Origin: an uncultured Pseudomonadota bacterium
Lineage (GTDB): Bacteria; Myxococcota_A; UBA796; SXON01
Assembly (NCBI GenBank): GCA_903885375.1
Contig: CAISIK010000039.1
Location: 1 to 32,424 of the forward strand
Direction: 5' to 3'
DNA: 32,424 bases
The translations under genes were made by a program, and so were the position numbers. The notes below the pieces were generated by a model that was not told where the DNA came from, did not search any database, and saw nothing but the letters and a program-made list of their open reading frames with translations. Position 1 is the stretch's first letter, and the number at the start of each line of letters is the position of its first letter. Below, one piece after another: positions 32,041 through 32,424 of this stretch.

Positions 32041-32042
32041 CC

Positions 32043-32381
32043 ATGGCGATCGAGCTCACCGACCGGGCGCGCAACCGCATTCTCGAGCTGGCCGTCAAGC
32101 GCCAGACGCCCGACCACGTCTTCCGCATCGGCATCCGCGGCGGCGGGTGTTCGGGCCTGTCCTACTTCGTGGACTTCGCCCCGGCGCCGGCGGAGAAGGA
32201 CAAGGTCTTCGCCTTCGGGCCCGACGGCGAGCAGGTCAAGGTGGCCATCGATCGTAAGTCCTACCTGTTCCTGAATGGCACCATCGTGGACTGGAAGACC
32301 GAGCTGATGAAGACCGGCTTCGAGTTCATCAACCCGATCGCCAAGACGAGCTGCTCCTGCGGTGAGAGCTTCACCGTTTGA
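32043..32381 (+). CDS. iscA: A-type iron-sulfur carrier IscA
   Basis: A 112-residue HesB/IscA-family carrier that receives clusters or iron from the scaffold and hands them to target proteins. The three conserved cysteines are C36 (GGGCSGLSY) and C104/C106 (SCSCGESF) at the C-terminus. It starts two bases after the iscU stop, with GGAG just upstream inside the end of iscU. ErpA is a close relative, but the position within the isc operon favours IscA. Confidence 0.93.
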   Translation: MAIELTDRARNRILELAVKRQTPDHVFRIGIRGGGCSGLSYFVDFAPAPAEKDKVFAFGPDGEQVKVAIDRKSYLFLNGTIVDWKTELMKTGFEFINPIAKTSCSCGESFTV

Positions 32382-32396
32382 GGTGAGCGGGGGCAC

Positions 32397-32424
32397 ATGG
32401 CTTCGGTTTGTTACGCCTGCCACG
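32397..32424 (+). CDS. hscB: Start of a probable HscB co-chaperone, truncated by window end
   Basis: Only nine codons are visible (MASVCYACH). A GGGGG Shine-Dalgarno-like run precedes the ATG, 15 bp after iscA. HscB normally follows iscA, and some HscB proteins carry an N-terminal zinc-binding CXXC module. The CXXCH string could also open a cytochrome-like or zinc-finger protein, so the name rests mostly on gene order. Confidence 0.4.

Overview
The window is about 32.4 kb of GC-rich, densely coding bacterial DNA. No gap between genes exceeds about 120 bp, so no long stretch is left unexplained. The lineage looks like Myxococcota or a related deltaproteobacterial group. The clues are a Ser/Thr kinase with the catalytic loop HRDVSPSN plus PEGA domains, thrombospondin type 3 repeats, many very short-signal lipoproteins, and high GC at third codon positions. 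This placement is an inference from gene content; no rRNA or tRNA is present.

Layout, left to right. (1) 1-3171, minus strand: the edge of a contractile injection system (CIS) cluster, with a small unknown protein, a Pvc16/DUF4255-type protein and a tail sheath with a large insertion, all translationally coupled. The sheath gene runs toward a 30-base poly-C run at the window edge. (2) 3235-5233, plus strand: an unrecognised helical protein and an ArgE-type M20 deacetylase. (3) 5211-16002, minus strand: tetR-etfB-etfA, then two TPR/membrane-anchored proteins, hutF, a 43-residue membrane microprotein and two SGNH hydrolase-like proteins. Spacing is mostly under 50 bp, so much of this may be cotranscribed. 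(4) 16119-19764: a secreted GSDH-type propeller protein with a diheme cytochrome tail (minus) diverging from a class IV aminotransferase and a six-helix membrane protein (plus). (5) 19775-22550: a radical SAM/SPASM protein and a lipoprotein (minus) diverging from a cysteine-rich small lipoprotein. (6) 22593-29769: an envelope block with the PEGA kinase, a possibly TULIP-like lipoprotein behind a clear sigma70-type promoter, an alpha/beta hydrolase lipoprotein, a YkuD L,D-transpeptidase, a seven-unit TSP3 repeat protein broken by an in-frame TAA, and a small secreted protein. (7) 29828-32424, plus strand: a MerR-family regulator with a C-terminal four-cysteine cluster, followed directly by iscS, iscU, iscA and the start of a probable hscB.

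The most interesting points are the MerR regulator, with a perfect palindrome over its ribosome binding site, standing where IscR would be expected ahead of iscSUA; the sheath with an inserted domain of about 160 residues; and the exact 150-bp repeat gene with a single-base nonsense change. Functional statements rest on motif recognition by eye; no database search was run.
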